Assembly: GCF_001620365.2 (NCBI RefSeq)
Contig: NZ_LQMT02000012.1
Span: forward strand, 1-64,000
Origin: Amycolatopsis keratiniphila subsp. keratiniphila
GTDB lineage: Bacteria; Actinomycetota; Actinomycetes; Mycobacteriales; Pseudonocardiaceae
Direction of reading: 5' to 3'
DNA: 64,000 nt
Shown here: one piece after another, positions 1-10,200 of the stretch
Layout: every line of letters starts with the position of its first letter
Position numbering within the stretch: position 1 is the first letter of the stretch
Notes under the pieces: generated by a model
What the model saw: only the letters and a program-made list of their open reading frames with translations
Databases searched by the model: none
What the model was told of the DNA's origin: nothing
Program-made: the position numbers and the translations under genes

Positions 1-2
1 AC

Positions 3-1310
3 GGAAATCATGACAGGGCCGGACCTCCGGGTCGTGAGGAACCCGAAGCGGCCCGTGAGGTCGCCAAATTCTGCGGATACCTACCGCTGGCGTTGAGCAT
101 TGTCGCCGCGATCCTGGTCAGCGACCCGGACCAGCCGATCAGTGAGATGGCGGCAGCGTTGCGGTCCTCGACCACCCGACTCAGCGAACTCAGCTATGAC
201 CGCGATCTCGCTGTGCACGCGGCGTTCGCGTTGTCCTACGCCCGCCTGGAGCACGACGATGCCCGACTATTCCGCCTGTTGTCGCTGAACCGGGGTCCGC
301 AGATCAGTGTCGAAGCCGCCGCGGCGTTGGCCGATCTGGCGCACCGGGATGCCGCGAAGATATTGGGCAGGCTGCGCAGAGCGCACATGATCGAGCAGGC
401 CGAGCTTCGCGGCTGGTTCCGGTTCCACGACTTGCTACGGCTCTACGCGGAGCACTGCGCGGCCATCGACGAGTCCGCCGATGCGTGCGAGGCCGCCGTC
501 GTCCGCCTATTGGACTACTACGTTGACGCCATGCGGTTGGTCGACGAGGAACTCGTGCCGTCACCCGAGGCCCTTCCGGAGGCTCGCGCCTGGTTCCGGG
601 CGGAACGGACGAATGTCGTTGACGCCATCACTTTGGCTCACGAGTCAGGCCGATACGAGCAGGTCACGCAGTTGGCTTTCGCGCTCAGCGGGTATCTGCT
701 CTTCCAGCGAAACTGGGAGGCTTGGCGCACCGTCTATCAGCTCGCGCTCCACGCGGCCCAGCAACTGAATGACCGGTTCGGCGAGGCGACCGCCCTTCTC
801 GGCCTGGGCAGGGCGGCACGCCACCAGCGCGACTTCGACACGGCCCGCGCTCATTATCACGCAGCGCTGGTCGTGTACCGCACGCTCGACGACCGCCGCG
901 GCGAAGCCCGCGCGCTCCACCACCTCGGCTCGATTCTGCGTCTGCAGGGTGACTATGGCACCGCCCGCGTCCACTACGACGAGGCGCTCGCTCTCTACCG
1001 CAGCCTCGGCAAACGGCACGGTGAAGCCGACATCGCACACAACCTCGGCACAATGGCGCGCCGCCAGAAGCACCATGCCCAAGCTCGCACCCACTACCTC
1101 GAAGCTTTGGCGATCAGTCGCGAGATCGGAGACCACCGCCGAGAGGCACGCGCTCTGGAACAACTCGGCAAGACGGCTAGAGACCAGGGGGACCCCACGC
1201 AGGCTCACGGTCACTGGCAAGCGGCGATCGTGGCATACGAACGCGCGAACGATCGAGCCTATGCCACAGGGCTGCGCCGACGAATGACACGTGATCTCCC
1301 AGCCTGCTGA
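3..1310 (+). CDS. AfsR-type NB-ARC/TPR regulator, 5' end outside window
   Basis: The reading frame is open from the first bases, before any start codon, so this is the C-terminal part of a longer protein. Just upstream of the first TTG codon the frame reads KFCGYLPLALSIVA, the GLPLAL-type motif that closes NB-ARC ATPase domains. It is followed by a winged-helix-like segment (LLSLNRGPQISVEAAAALADL) and then several TPR-like units of about 40 residues (ATALLGLGRAARHQRDFDTA and similar). This architecture is that of AfsR/SARP-family signalling ATPases, which act as cytoplasmic transcriptional regulators or protein-interaction switches. The N-terminal effector domain (SARP or XRE) is not visible, so its DNA-binding type is unknown. 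It ends with TGA at 1308-1310. Confidence 0.8.
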   Translation, partial: GNHDRAGPPGREEPEAAREVAKFCGYLPLALSIVAAILVSDPDQPISEMAAALRSSTTRLSELSYDRDLAVHAAFALSYARLEHDDARLFRLLSLNRGPQISVEAAAALADLAHRDAAKILGRLRRAHMIEQAELRGWFRFHDLLRLYAEHCAAIDESADACEAAVVRLLDYYVDAMRLVDEELVPSPEALPEARAWFRAERTNVVDAITLAHESGRYEQVTQLAFALSGYLLFQRNWEAWRTVYQLALHAAQQLNDRFGEATALLGLGRAARHQRDFDTARAHYHAALVVYRTLDDRRGEARALHHLGSILRLQGDYGTARVHYDEALALYRSLGKRHGEADIAHNLGTMARRQKHHAQARTHYLEALAISREIGDHRREARALEQLGKTARDQGDPTQAHGHWQAAIVAYERANDRAYATGLRRRMTRDLPAC

Positions 1311-1741
1311 GGCCTCCTTGCACGGTGTGGCGCCGGCCGATCAGCTGCGTTGGTTGGAGGACATGGGCCCAATTGATGAATTCTGAAGGCGCTACGAAGT
1401 CGGCCTCTACGGACGGCGAGGGCCTGCTCCTCCGAAGCGGGCCTATCAACTGGCCAGAGCATATTGCCGCCGCGCCGTTGGTTCCAATGCTCGCCAGTGG
1501 CCTCCAAGGACACGGGAGTTCACTGATCGGCAGACTGCCTCTATCCGCCCGGAAAATCCGGACAGGTAGAGGCAGTCCAAGCGTATTTAGGCGTGTGCCT
1601 TGGTCAGTCCGACGTTGTTGTCCCGCTGGCCCAAGTAAGCGCCTTCGGCTCCGAAGTCAATGTTGAAGCTTCGAGGCAGTTGTGTCGTGGTTGGCAGTTA
1701 AGCAGTGGTCCCGGGCGAACTCGGCGTGTCAGGATGACGGA
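1311..1741. other. Intergenic stretch with orphan minus-strand C-terminus
   Basis: No convincing complete gene lies here. On the minus strand the frame 1697 to 1587 is open between two TAA stops and reads like a natural protein end (SFNIDFGAEGAYLGQRDNN, then VGLTKAHA and stop), but it has no ATG, GTG or TTG start. A hairpin (1533-1577) lies directly after its stop, where a terminator would be expected. It is either a remnant of a decayed gene or a real small gene with a damaged start. Several other short open frames in the stretch look like noise. Confidence 0.35.
1533..1577 (-). terminator. Inverted repeat, likely terminator
   Basis: Arms GACTGCCTCTA (1533-1543) and TAGAGGCAGTC (1567-1577) are perfect 11-bp complements around a 23-nt loop that can pair further (TCCG with CGGA). 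It lies just past the stop of the orphan minus-strand reading frame and downstream of the plus-strand NB-ARC gene, so it could serve either strand. Confidence 0.5.
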
Positions 1742-2335
1742 ATGTCCGGCCGGTTCGATGCTCGCGATGAGCCGCTGCGCTACCTGCGTCTGGGTGCTGT
1801 ACTGGTGCGCTGTCCACGATGTACTGGCCGGGCGGTGGCCACTGCTACGAGGGTGAGTTGCACGGGCTGCGGGTATGCCATCGTGGACGGGCACCCTGAG
1901 GCCGCGATCGACCGCGTCGAGGTGTCTGCCGCCGGCCGCTGCGGGAACTGCGGGCGGCCGGTTACGCAGCGGCGACAGCGATGGCGACGCGCGCAGCCAC
2001 GCACTCTGCGGGTGTCCTGTCCTCACTGCCGGACCGCGACGGCTCTTCCCGTGTCGAGGGTGTGGTCTCGGTCTGTGCCGGCGGTTCCCCGGTATCGCGG
2101 TCTGGAGCTGTGGCTACAAGCCCCGTGCAAAGGGGAGATCCTCTGGGCTTATCGCGAAGCCCACCTCGACTACTTGGAACGGTATGTCGCGTCCGGGCTA
2201 CGCGAGCAGGCGCCGAACCGCAACAGCAGCCTGGCGAGCCGCCTTCCCGCCTGGATCAAGTCGGCGAAGAACCGCGACGACGTCGTGCGGGCCCTGTCTC
2301 GAATGCGAGCCTCCCTGCACGTCGGTGGCGCGTGA
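1742..2335 (+). CDS. Small multi-CxxC zinc-ribbon protein
   Basis: The protein has about 197 residues from ATG 1742, chosen because AGGA lies 7 nt upstream; an upstream in-frame start lacks a ribosome site. It contains four CxxC knuckles in its first half (VRCPRCTG, VSCTGCGY, GRCGNCGR, VSCPHCRT), consistent with two Zn ribbons. The C-terminal part is basic and helical, with WAYREAHLDYLERYVASGLR and LPAWIKSAKNRDDVVRALSRM. Proteins of this shape often bind nucleic acid or act as zinc-dependent adaptors, but I recognise no named family. It stands alone, without a clear operon partner. Confidence 0.65.
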   Translation: MSGRFDARDEPLRYLRLGAVLVRCPRCTGRAVATATRVSCTGCGYAIVDGHPEAAIDRVEVSAAGRCGNCGRPVTQRRQRWRRAQPRTLRVSCPHCRTATALPVSRVWSRSVPAVPRYRGLELWLQAPCKGEILWAYREAHLDYLERYVASGLREQAPNRNSSLASRLPAWIKSAKNRDDVVRALSRMRASLHVGGA

Positions 2336-2662
2336 GAAGCACCAACTAGATACACGGGACACGGGATCCAGACCTTGTAGAGGTATCGACGACCGCCGGG
2401 ATGTGCCCGCGCCGGAACGGCCCGGCGCCTGGCACTTTCCTGATCCTGACTGATTCTTGATCGGCTGGTTTGCGCGGTGGATATCCGGGTGTTGGCGGTG
2501 TACTGGCCGAGGGACGCACAGACGCTGTCCCTGGAATGGACCGGCGTGCGTTCGGAAATTCTAACGGGCCTCAGGGTAAGTCGGCCTCCTACGCACCCGG
2601 CTGAACCACCACATCAGGCCTGCGCGTGGCCCAACTGCTGTTCGGCATCGGTACGGGAAGCG
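2336..2662. other. Intergenic, no gene seen
   Basis: This is the space between the zinc-ribbon gene and the terminator of the convergent lectin gene. Short open frames occur on both strands but none has a ribosome site or a recognisable product. I see nothing else in it. Confidence 0.5.
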
Positions 2663-2694
2663 GGTGCTGGCTCCACAGTCGTGGAGCCAGCACC
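2663..2694 (-). terminator. Strong stem-loop terminator of the ALF/LGFP/lectin gene
   Basis: Perfect 14-bp arms (GGTGCTGGCTCCAC at 2663-2676 and its complement at 2681-2694) enclose a 4-nt loop. It is 10 nt beyond the stop codon of the minus-strand gene that ends at 2704. Confidence 0.8.
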
Positions 2695-2703
2695 TGGCGG
2701 GGT

Positions 2704-5700
2704 TTACGGAGTCGTGCTGATCTGGATGATGTTCCAGCGTTGGCTGGGGTTGCCGAGGTCGGCCCACTGTCCTACGAGGGTCGCGTTGGCGGTGCCGTTA
2801 CCGAGGGCTTCGGCGACTTTGGCGGAGTAGACGCTGCGCAGGGCGAGGGTGCCGTTGGCTGCGGTGGTGAATTCCCATTGCTGGTTGACGCCGTTGTGGC
2901 AGGTGTACTGGACGATCGAGGTGCCGTTGTTGTAGTTGGTGGGCAGGTCGAGGCATTTGCCGGAGTTCTGGTTTTTGAGGGTGTATTTGTTGTTGCCGAG
3001 GTGGGTGAGTTTCCAGACCTGTTTGGCGCCGGCGACGCAGTCCCAGAGTTCTGTTCCTGCGCTGTCACGAAGTGCGTCCTGGCCGACACCGGCGACCTGG
3101 ATGCATCGTCCGCCGTTGGCGTTCTTGAGTTCGATGGAGCCGGGTGCCATGGTGATGGTCTTGTAATCGATGGTGCCACCGCCGTCGTTGCTCCAGTCGA
3201 TTCTTCCGTTCTGGAAGACGCTGCGGCGGCCCTTGGGTAGCGGGAGTTCGTCGGTGGTGGGGTAGCCGAGGTAGGACTTTTCGGAGCCGAGGGCATCCCA
3301 TTTGCTGCGGATGTGGCCGTAGACGGCGTGGGCGCCGGTGGTGGGGTGCCAGTAGATGGCGACGCCGGTGCTGAAGTTGATGTATTTGCCGACTCCGTCG
3401 GAGGTGGATGTTTCGTCTCCGACGGGGTATGTGACGAATCCGGCTTCGTAGCCGAGTTCGGCGTACTTCTTGTGAATCTCGCCGGTGACGGCTCGGACTC
3501 CGTGGAAGGTGGTGCGGTAGATGGAGCCGGTGGAGAACCGCTGGAGGACACCGCCTTCAGCGGCGAAGCCGGCTTCTTCGCCGGTGGGGTAGCCCAGAGG
3601 GCCGTTTTCATAGCCGAGTGCGGCGAACTTGGTGTGGATGTCGCCGCTGACGGTGCGGGCGCCCATGGTGGGCAACCAGTAGATGGATCCGCCGGTGAAC
3701 CGGTTGTACTGACCGCCCGCGGTGCCGAAGGCGGTTTCATCGGTGGTGGGGTAGCCGAGACGTCCGGTCACGCCACCGGCTTTGTTCCAGGTGTCGCCGA
3801 TGACGCCGTGGACTTCGTGGGCGCCGCTGGCGGGGCTCCAGGTGATGTAGAGGGGGTAGTAGCTGCCCTGGGCGTTGGTGATCTGGAGGATCTGTCCTTT
3901 ACCGTCGGGTGTGGCGGTCTGGTCGGTGAGCATTCCGCCGAGGGTGCCGGGTCCGCCGAGGGCGAGGAACTTGTCGAGGATCGGCCCGTTGTAGACGGGG
4001 TGAACCTGGGTGTTGGTGTAGCGGGTGAGGTACAGGCGGCCTTTCTCGTAGGCACGGTAGCCGAGGTTGTTGGCGTCCAGGACCGGTTCGGCGATCGGTT
4101 TGCCGAGGTTGGCGCGGATCTTCTCGTCGCGGGTGTAGCGCAGGTCGAACGGGGTGGGCGGGGCTGGGGTGTCGACTTCCCAGGTATCGCCGCGCGCGCC
4201 TTCAGGGTGGAGGTAGAGCCCGGATCCCTTCGGGCTGAACAGGAGCGCGTTGGGGTGGAGACACCAGGTGGCTTCGGCTTTGAACTCGGGGGTGCCGTCG
4301 GTGGGGGCGACGGTCACGTACGCCTCGGTGGGGACGCTGGCCGGCGTCGTCTTCTTCTTGTCCCAGCGGACGTAGTTGTTGGGGCGGGAGACCGACTGCA
4401 GTGAGAAGCACGCGGGGTCGGCCAGTCCGGGTTCGATCTTCCAGGCCTGCTCGGGGTGATTACCCGGTTGCCACAGGGTCAGGGTCGCGCGGCCGTTGGA
4501 TTCGGTGAGGTAGGCCTCGTCCATTGTCTGGGTGAGGGTTCGCAGCGATTGGGTGAGGTTCTCGTCCTGACCGGTGCGCAGGAACCGTTCCCGGTCGATG
4601 GGTGTTCCGGCCAGCGCCGCGTCGGCGGCGGTGACCAGCGCCGTGTGCAGACGGCTTTTGACCGCGCGGGTGCGGATCTCGGTGATCTGGCGGATGTATT
4701 CTTCGTCGCGTTTGCGGAGCTCGATGTCGATGTCGCGCAGGTGGGCGTCTTTGGCGCCGTGATCGATGAAGGCCTTCCAGTCGGCGGGGTTGCGGCTGCG
4801 GACGGCGGCTTCGGCGGCACCGTGGACCTCGGTGTCCCGCGGGGCGCGGCTCCAGATCTCGATGACGAAGTCCTGATCGCTGAGGTTGACCAGGGCGGTG
4901 TCGCCGCGGATGCCCAAGGCGTGCCACGCGGCGTTGGCCTTGGCCTCGCGCGCGAGTTCGGCCGCCTTCTCCGCTTCGGACTTGGCCTCGTCCTCCCGGA
5001 TCAGCCGGTCGACGTCCTTGCTGTGCTCGTCGAAGACTCCGACGGTGAGGAAGGTCCACTGTGCTTCGGCTGTACCGCGCAGCGCGGCCCGGGCTGCCTC
5101 CTTGACCGCGGTGTCCTTGTGGTTGTCGGCGTTGAGGTCGAGGTAGACGATGAACTCATAGACCGACTTCTCCAGGACGGTGTTGTCGGCCGGGATGCCG
5201 AGCAGACCGGCTGCCTTGGCTTTGGCGGTACGTTCCACTTCCTGCCGGGCGCGGCGCTCGGCCACGATGGCTTGATCCTGGACGTTGGCCGCGGCCATGC
5301 CGGTCTTGATGAACGTGGTGCAGGCGTCGTCGCTCTCGCCGAGTGCGGCGACGGCGGCCTCATTGACTTTCCGGTGCTCGGGCTCGAGCGGCTTCTGTTT
5401 GTCCAGATCGTCGGCCGCGTAGTACATGGCGGCGGTGAAGTTGCGGTCGGTGAGGATCAGCAGCTCCGGGCCGGCGACGATGCCCAGGATGGCGGCGGCC
5501 TTGGCTTTCTCGGCATCGGTGGACTGCGCCAAGGTGGCCTTCGGCGCTTCCTGCGCCGGTTCCTGGGGAGCCCCAGGCAAAGCACCCACGGTCAGGGGAA
5601 TCGGAGCCGGCGGCGTCGCGGCCGGTGGCGTGGCGGGGTTTGGGGCCGCCGCCGTCGTGCTGGGGCTGACGTCGGGCGCGGCGGTGGCTGGTGCGGCAGC

Positions 5701-5805
5701 GAGGACGCTGAACGCCATGACGGCCGCGGTGAACACCGCGGCCGACCGTCCTGGACGTTGTCGCGGCAAGCGCGACGCCGCAGTCGATCTACCGGAACGT
5801 CTCAC
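2704..5805 (-). CDS. Secreted ALF-repeat / LGFP-repeat / ricin-lectin protein
   Basis: About 1033 residues. GTG 5805 is preferred over ATG 5829 because a strong AGAGGGGG site sits about 8 nt before it. A signal peptide (VFTAAVMAFSVLAAAPATAA) leads into a Pro/Ala linker. Helical ALF-type repeats follow (AAAILGIVAGPELLILTDRNF; AAGLLGIPADNTVLEKSVYEF; AAWHALGIRGDTALVNLSDQD). Next comes a probable AbfB-like beta-trefoil (GRATLTLWQPG, SLQSVSRPNNYVRW), at least four LGFP-type repeats (GRLGYPTTDE, GPLGYPTGEE, GFVTYPVGDE, SYLGYPTTDE) and a C-terminal ricin-B trefoil (SGKCLDL, NQQWEF). It is therefore an exported cell-wall or glycan-binding protein. No catalytic domain is evident. The two genes divergent from it carry the same ALF repeats. 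Confidence 0.85.
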   Translation of the reverse strand: MRRSGRSTAASRLPRQRPGRSAAVFTAAVMAFSVLAAAPATAAPDVSPSTTAAAPNPATPPAATPPAPIPLTVGALPGAPQEPAQEAPKATLAQSTDAEKAKAAAILGIVAGPELLILTDRNFTAAMYYAADDLDKQKPLEPEHRKVNEAAVAALGESDDACTTFIKTGMAAANVQDQAIVAERRARQEVERTAKAKAAGLLGIPADNTVLEKSVYEFIVYLDLNADNHKDTAVKEAARAALRGTAEAQWTFLTVGVFDEHSKDVDRLIREDEAKSEAEKAAELAREAKANAAWHALGIRGDTALVNLSDQDFVIEIWSRAPRDTEVHGAAEAAVRSRNPADWKAFIDHGAKDAHLRDIDIELRKRDEEYIRQITEIRTRAVKSRLHTALVTAADAALAGTPIDRERFLRTGQDENLTQSLRTLTQTMDEAYLTESNGRATLTLWQPGNHPEQAWKIEPGLADPACFSLQSVSRPNNYVRWDKKKTTPASVPTEAYVTVAPTDGTPEFKAEATWCLHPNALLFSPKGSGLYLHPEGARGDTWEVDTPAPPTPFDLRYTRDEKIRANLGKPIAEPVLDANNLGYRAYEKGRLYLTRYTNTQVHPVYNGPILDKFLALGGPGTLGGMLTDQTATPDGKGQILQITNAQGSYYPLYITWSPASGAHEVHGVIGDTWNKAGGVTGRLGYPTTDETAFGTAGGQYNRFTGGSIYWLPTMGARTVSGDIHTKFAALGYENGPLGYPTGEEAGFAAEGGVLQRFSTGSIYRTTFHGVRAVTGEIHKKYAELGYEAGFVTYPVGDETSTSDGVGKYINFSTGVAIYWHPTTGAHAVYGHIRSKWDALGSEKSYLGYPTTDELPLPKGRRSVFQNGRIDWSNDGGGTIDYKTITMAPGSIELKNANGGRCIQVAGVGQDALRDSAGTELWDCVAGAKQVWKLTHLGNNKYTLKNQNSGKCLDLPTNYNNGTSIVQYTCHNGVNQQWEFTTAANGTLALRSVYSAKVAEALGNGTANATLVGQWADLGNPSQRWNIIQISTTP

Positions 5806-6082
5806 AACTATTCCCCCTCTTGATGGCATGATGATTGAATCAAATGGCGTATTACCGCTCAGCGGAAACCGCCCCCACAGGCGGCAAGAGAAACGCGAGC
5901 CTGACGAGAACTAGTGCCCATGATAAAACGCCGTCAATAGGTCTGGACAACCGAAACGCAGCCGTGATCAACGGGCGCCAAATTGCTGTGATCGCCGTCA
6001 CTTTATGATGGGGAGCGCTTGCGATGATGTGCCATAGTTTCCCGGCTGCGTGATCACGTGGCTACTGGGGGGAGTGGAAATA
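5806..6082. promoter_or_regulatory. Divergent intergenic region between two ALF-repeat genes
   Basis: This comparatively AT-rich 277-bp stretch separates two secreted ALF-repeat genes transcribed away from each other, so it should hold both promoters. I could not assign -35/-10 boxes with confidence. Confidence 0.4.
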
Positions 6083-7152
6083 GTGGTGAAGGTTGCTGTC
6101 GTCTGCCGAGCGCTCGTGATCGGGCTGGCGATCACACTTTCCTTATCCAGTAACGCTTCTGCTGTCGGCGCGGGTTCGGCGGGTCGGAGCTTGGCGGGGA
6201 TCGAACAGTCACCGTGGTATCCGATGGTGCGCCAGATCGCTCTCTATCACGGGGAACGCTGGTTCGAGCCTCGGCATGGCAGGCAATATGGTCAGACGAA
6301 GGCGAAACCGCACTCCAGCGATTCGTAATATCCGGATTCCGCGAGGCGCGGGAGCGTGCTCAGCAGAATTCCGCGCGCAATCGAGATTTCGTGCAGCGAG
6401 TATTAGCGACGTATACCGCCACGTACTCCCCGAGGGTCCATGCCGCCGCAAAACAGGCCTCCCAGGGTAGTGACGCCGACCGGGATCGTTTCGTACGGAC
6501 CGGTTTCGCCGAAGCGAAAGCGCTCGACACCGCCGCCCGGGAAGCCGACGAGCAGCATCGGCAGGTGATCGCTGCGGAAGAGCGGGACTTCGTCCGCCTG
6601 CTGAGCGTCTCCGATCCCGGTGAGCAGGTCCGGCTGGCCGCACAGCATGCTCTGCGCCCGGGAAGCACGGACACCGATGTGCGGGAGTTCTTCGCCACCG
6701 GGTGGATGGCGGCGGCCGCGCTGGACGTGGAGATCTTCCGGCTCCGCACGCAGGACGCGGGGATCCAGTATCACGCGGTGATCCCGCGGCTGGTGGCAGA
6801 GGCCGAGACGGCCGAGCTCGAGGCCCGCAACGCGAGTGAGGCCGCGGCGGAGCAGGCCCGTCTGGTCGCCGCCCGGGCCTGGGCCACCACGCGGGAGAAG
6901 GCCGAGGAAGCACGGCAGGCCTGGGAGGCCGAGCGGCAGCTCTGTCTCGAGCAGGCCCGGTACTGGCAGACGGTGAAAGACCGCGCGGCCGCGGAAACCG
7001 ACCCGGTCTGGGCGACGATCGTGACGGGGGCAGAGAAACAGCGCGGCGGCTGGACGACGGAAACGACTTTCGCCGGCGACGAGGCCGGACGGTGGGCAGA
7101 AGCCCGCGATCAGGCTCAGCAGGGCTATGACCGGATGACCACCCGCCCCTGA
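6083..7152 (+). pseudogene. Secreted ALF-repeat protein interrupted by a 1-nt frameshift
   Basis: Frame +2 starts at GTG 6083, 8 nt after GGGGGGAG, and encodes a signal peptide (LVIGLAITLSLSSNASAVG) plus the start of an ALF repeat (MVRQIALYHGERW), then runs out of register to a stop at 6328. Frame +1 continues the repeat exactly (VRASAWQAIWSDEGETALQ then RFVISGF), followed by two or three complete ALF repeats and a charged coiled coil to 7152. One missing G near 6266 (TGGTTCGA where TGGGTTCGA would keep frame) explains the break. This is either a natural inactivation or a sequencing error. The protein would be exported and resembles the N-terminus of the adjacent toxin. Its function is unknown. 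Confidence 0.65.
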
Positions 7153-7237
7153 CCCGGCAGGTGCGTTCCGCCTGGCCACGACCCGACCGCGAGCCAGGTG
7201 TTCTAACACAAATCGTTCTTCGAGGGTGGGGTGTGTT

Positions 7238-10200
7238 GTGCGAATGCCGAGACGGATGCGCCGCGCGAGACAAGGAATCCTGGCCAGCCGGTGGTGCCGG
7301 CGAACCGTGGTGGTGACCCTGGCCGCCGCCCTGGTGGCAGGGGGAGCAGGACCGGGCAGCTCGGTCGCCGCCCTCTCCGCACCAGGCGCCCGTCACAGCG
7401 AGTGGCAACCACCCGCCAGCCCCGCCGCGGCCAGCGAACCCACGCTGCCGGCGTCCGGGCCGGAAGGTGACCCGGAACAGGAAGCGGTGCTGCGGCAGCT
7501 GCAGCTGGACTTGCTGGCCGACATCGCCGCGTTCGACGAGGACGAGGAAGTCCGGGCCGCCGCCCGGGACACCCTGCGCAAGACCGAAGCCGGCGACGCC
7601 ACCGCGATCCCCGCGTTCTTCGACCACGGCCAGCAGGACGCCAAGGCCGCGGCGAGGAAACGCAAAGCCGACGCCGACGCCTTCAACCGTGCCGTGATCG
7701 AACCGCTCGCCGGTACCGGCGGCCCCGTGTTCAACGCAGCTGTGGCCCGCGCGCTGGCCGGCAACGCCTACGACCGGGCCGACTTCCTGGCCTTCGGCCG
7801 CGACATCGCCGCCGAACAGGACCGCCGCGAGGGCGCCTATGACACGGAACTGAAGAACCGGCGGCGGATGCACGTCCAGGTCGCCGCCGACCGCGGCACC
7901 CCCGAGGTGTCCGCGGCGGCGAAGGCAGCGCTCGCCGCCGGGGACGCGGCGATCGCGGAGTTCCTCAAGACGGGATACCTGGCCGCGGCTCAGCGCGACG
8001 CCGACGCGCGGGAGCGGTATCTGGCCGAGCTGGAACAGAAACGCAAGGACGCGGTCGCGGCCTCGGATCTGGCACAGCGGACCGCGCGGGCGATGCGTGC
8101 TCGGACCAACCTGCTCGCCGCGCACGCCGACGGGGTCAAAGCCCTCGAGCGCACCGCGAACGACATGACCTCCGCGGCGAGAATCTCCCGCGAGACCGCC
8201 CGTCTGCTGGCGTCGGATCAGGCCGGGCACACCTACCACCCGGAGCTGTATCAGCGCGCGAAAGACGACGTCGCCCGCGAAGTCGGGCGCGCCGTCACCG
8301 ACGCCCAGGCCGCCCAGGCCGCGGCCGCGGGTGCGAAGACCCAGGTCGACATCCTGCTACAGAACGGGATGCCGCACGGCACGCAATGGGCGAAGGTCGT
8401 GGAAGGCATGGCCGGAGCGGCGGATGCGGCGAAACGCGCCGCCGAGACCGCCGCGCACGCCATCGACGCGATCTCCGCCGACGCGGCGGCCACCGACGCC
8501 GCCGAGAAGGCGAGGGCGCACGAGGAGAACGCTCGGCAGTGGCGGCTCAACGCCGAATCCCACGCCGCCGCGGCCGCCCAGCTCGCACAGGCAGCCAAAG
8601 AGCAGGCCACCGCGGCCGCCGAGGCAGCGGAGCTGGCGCGCCAGGCCCGGGTCGACGCCGAAACCGCTCTCCGCAACGCCCGCGCTCACGCCGCGAACGT
8701 CAAACAAGCCCGGGTGGACGCCGAACGCGAACGCGACGTCGCCGCCGCGAAACGACAAGAGGCCGAGCACTGGCGCCAGCAGGCCGCCGCGAAACGACAG
8801 GAAGCCGAAGCCAAGCAGCGCGACGCCGCGCAGCATCGCGACGCCGCGCAGCGCGACGCGGCCATCGCCCATCAGAAACGCCTGGACGCCGAAGCTCAGC
8901 AGCGGATCGCGGCGGGGAAACGCGGAGACGCCCAAGCCCAGGAACAGATCGCCGCCGACGCCGCCCGTGACGCCCGCGCCCAGGAAAAGATCGCCCAGGA
9001 CGCCAACACCAGCGCTCGTAACGAGGAAGCCAACGCGTTCCGGGCACGCGACGAGGCCGCGGCGATCGCCCAGTCCGCGGACACCGCGGACAAGAAGGCC
9101 ACCTTTCTGGAAGGCCTGGCGCAGCGGATGCAGCAATCCACCGAAGTCGTGCAGGCGGACAAAGACAAGGCGTGGGCCGCGGCCCACGCAGCGCGAGCCG
9201 ACGCCAACAAGGCCAAGGACGCCGCGCTGATCGCCCGTGGCCACGCAAACAACGCTCAAGCGGCGGCGGGCCGGGCACGCGGCGCCGCGATCGAAGCCGA
9301 CGCCGCCGCTGGCCGGGCTCGCGCCCACGCCGACGCCGCGCAAGCCGCCGCTGCCGAGGCACGAGCCGCCGCCCGCGAAGCTGAAGTCGCCGCCGAGAAG
9401 GCCCGTACCGCCGCAAACGAAGCCCAGGCCGCAGCGGCCCGCGCCAACGAAGCCGCCACCCGCGCCGAACGAGAAGCCGCCGCCGTCCACGCCGAAGCAC
9501 TGCGCGCCCGAGCCTCCGCCGAGGAAGCGACCGCGGCCGAGGCCCGCGCAGCGGAGAACGCGCGCAACGCCGCGAACCTCGCGCAGCAAGCCGCCGTGGA
9601 AGCAGCCATCACCCTGGACGCGGCCCACCGCACCGGGGATGAAGCGAACGCCGCCGGTATCGAGGCGGCCACCGCCGCCACCCAAGCCGGCATCGCCGCC
9701 CGCGCCGCGACCGCGTCGGTGCAGTCCGCGTCGGGCATCGCAGCTCCCGCGGACCAGGCGATCTCCATCGTCAGCCCCTTCAGCGGGACGGACATCGACG
9801 CCGACTTCATCGTCCAGGTCGCCAACCGCGCCAAGGACGTCGGCAACAGCCAGGTAGAGGCCGCCCAGGCCGCTGCCACAGATGCCGCCGCTCAGGCCCA
9901 GCGCGCCGCGGACGCCGCTCGTAACGCCGCCGCCGACGTCGCTCCCGCCTTCCAGGCTGCCTCTGCCGCTGCCAGCTCCGCCGCGGCCGCCGCCCGGTCC
10001 GCCGCAGCCGCGCAACAGTCCGCGGCCGACGCCGCCATCCACGGAGCCGCCGCCCGCAAGGCCGCAGCGGACGCCGCGGTCGTCGACGCCGGCGCCCAAG
10101 CCGACGCCCAAGCGGCCCGCGCGGCAGCGAACCAGGCGGCCGCAGATGCCGCACTCGCCGGACGCCTCGCTGACCAGGCCGAAGCCGACGCCCGCGCCGC

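Noticed and set aside
1325-1666. Open frame of 113 codons after the NB-ARC gene
   Set aside because: It has no ribosome site, its composition looks random, and it runs through the inverted repeat.
3313-5823. Long plus-strand open frames opposite the ALF/LGFP/lectin gene
   Set aside because: They are composed of Gly/Val/Glu-rich shadow sequence, while the minus-strand frame has clear domains and a signal peptide.
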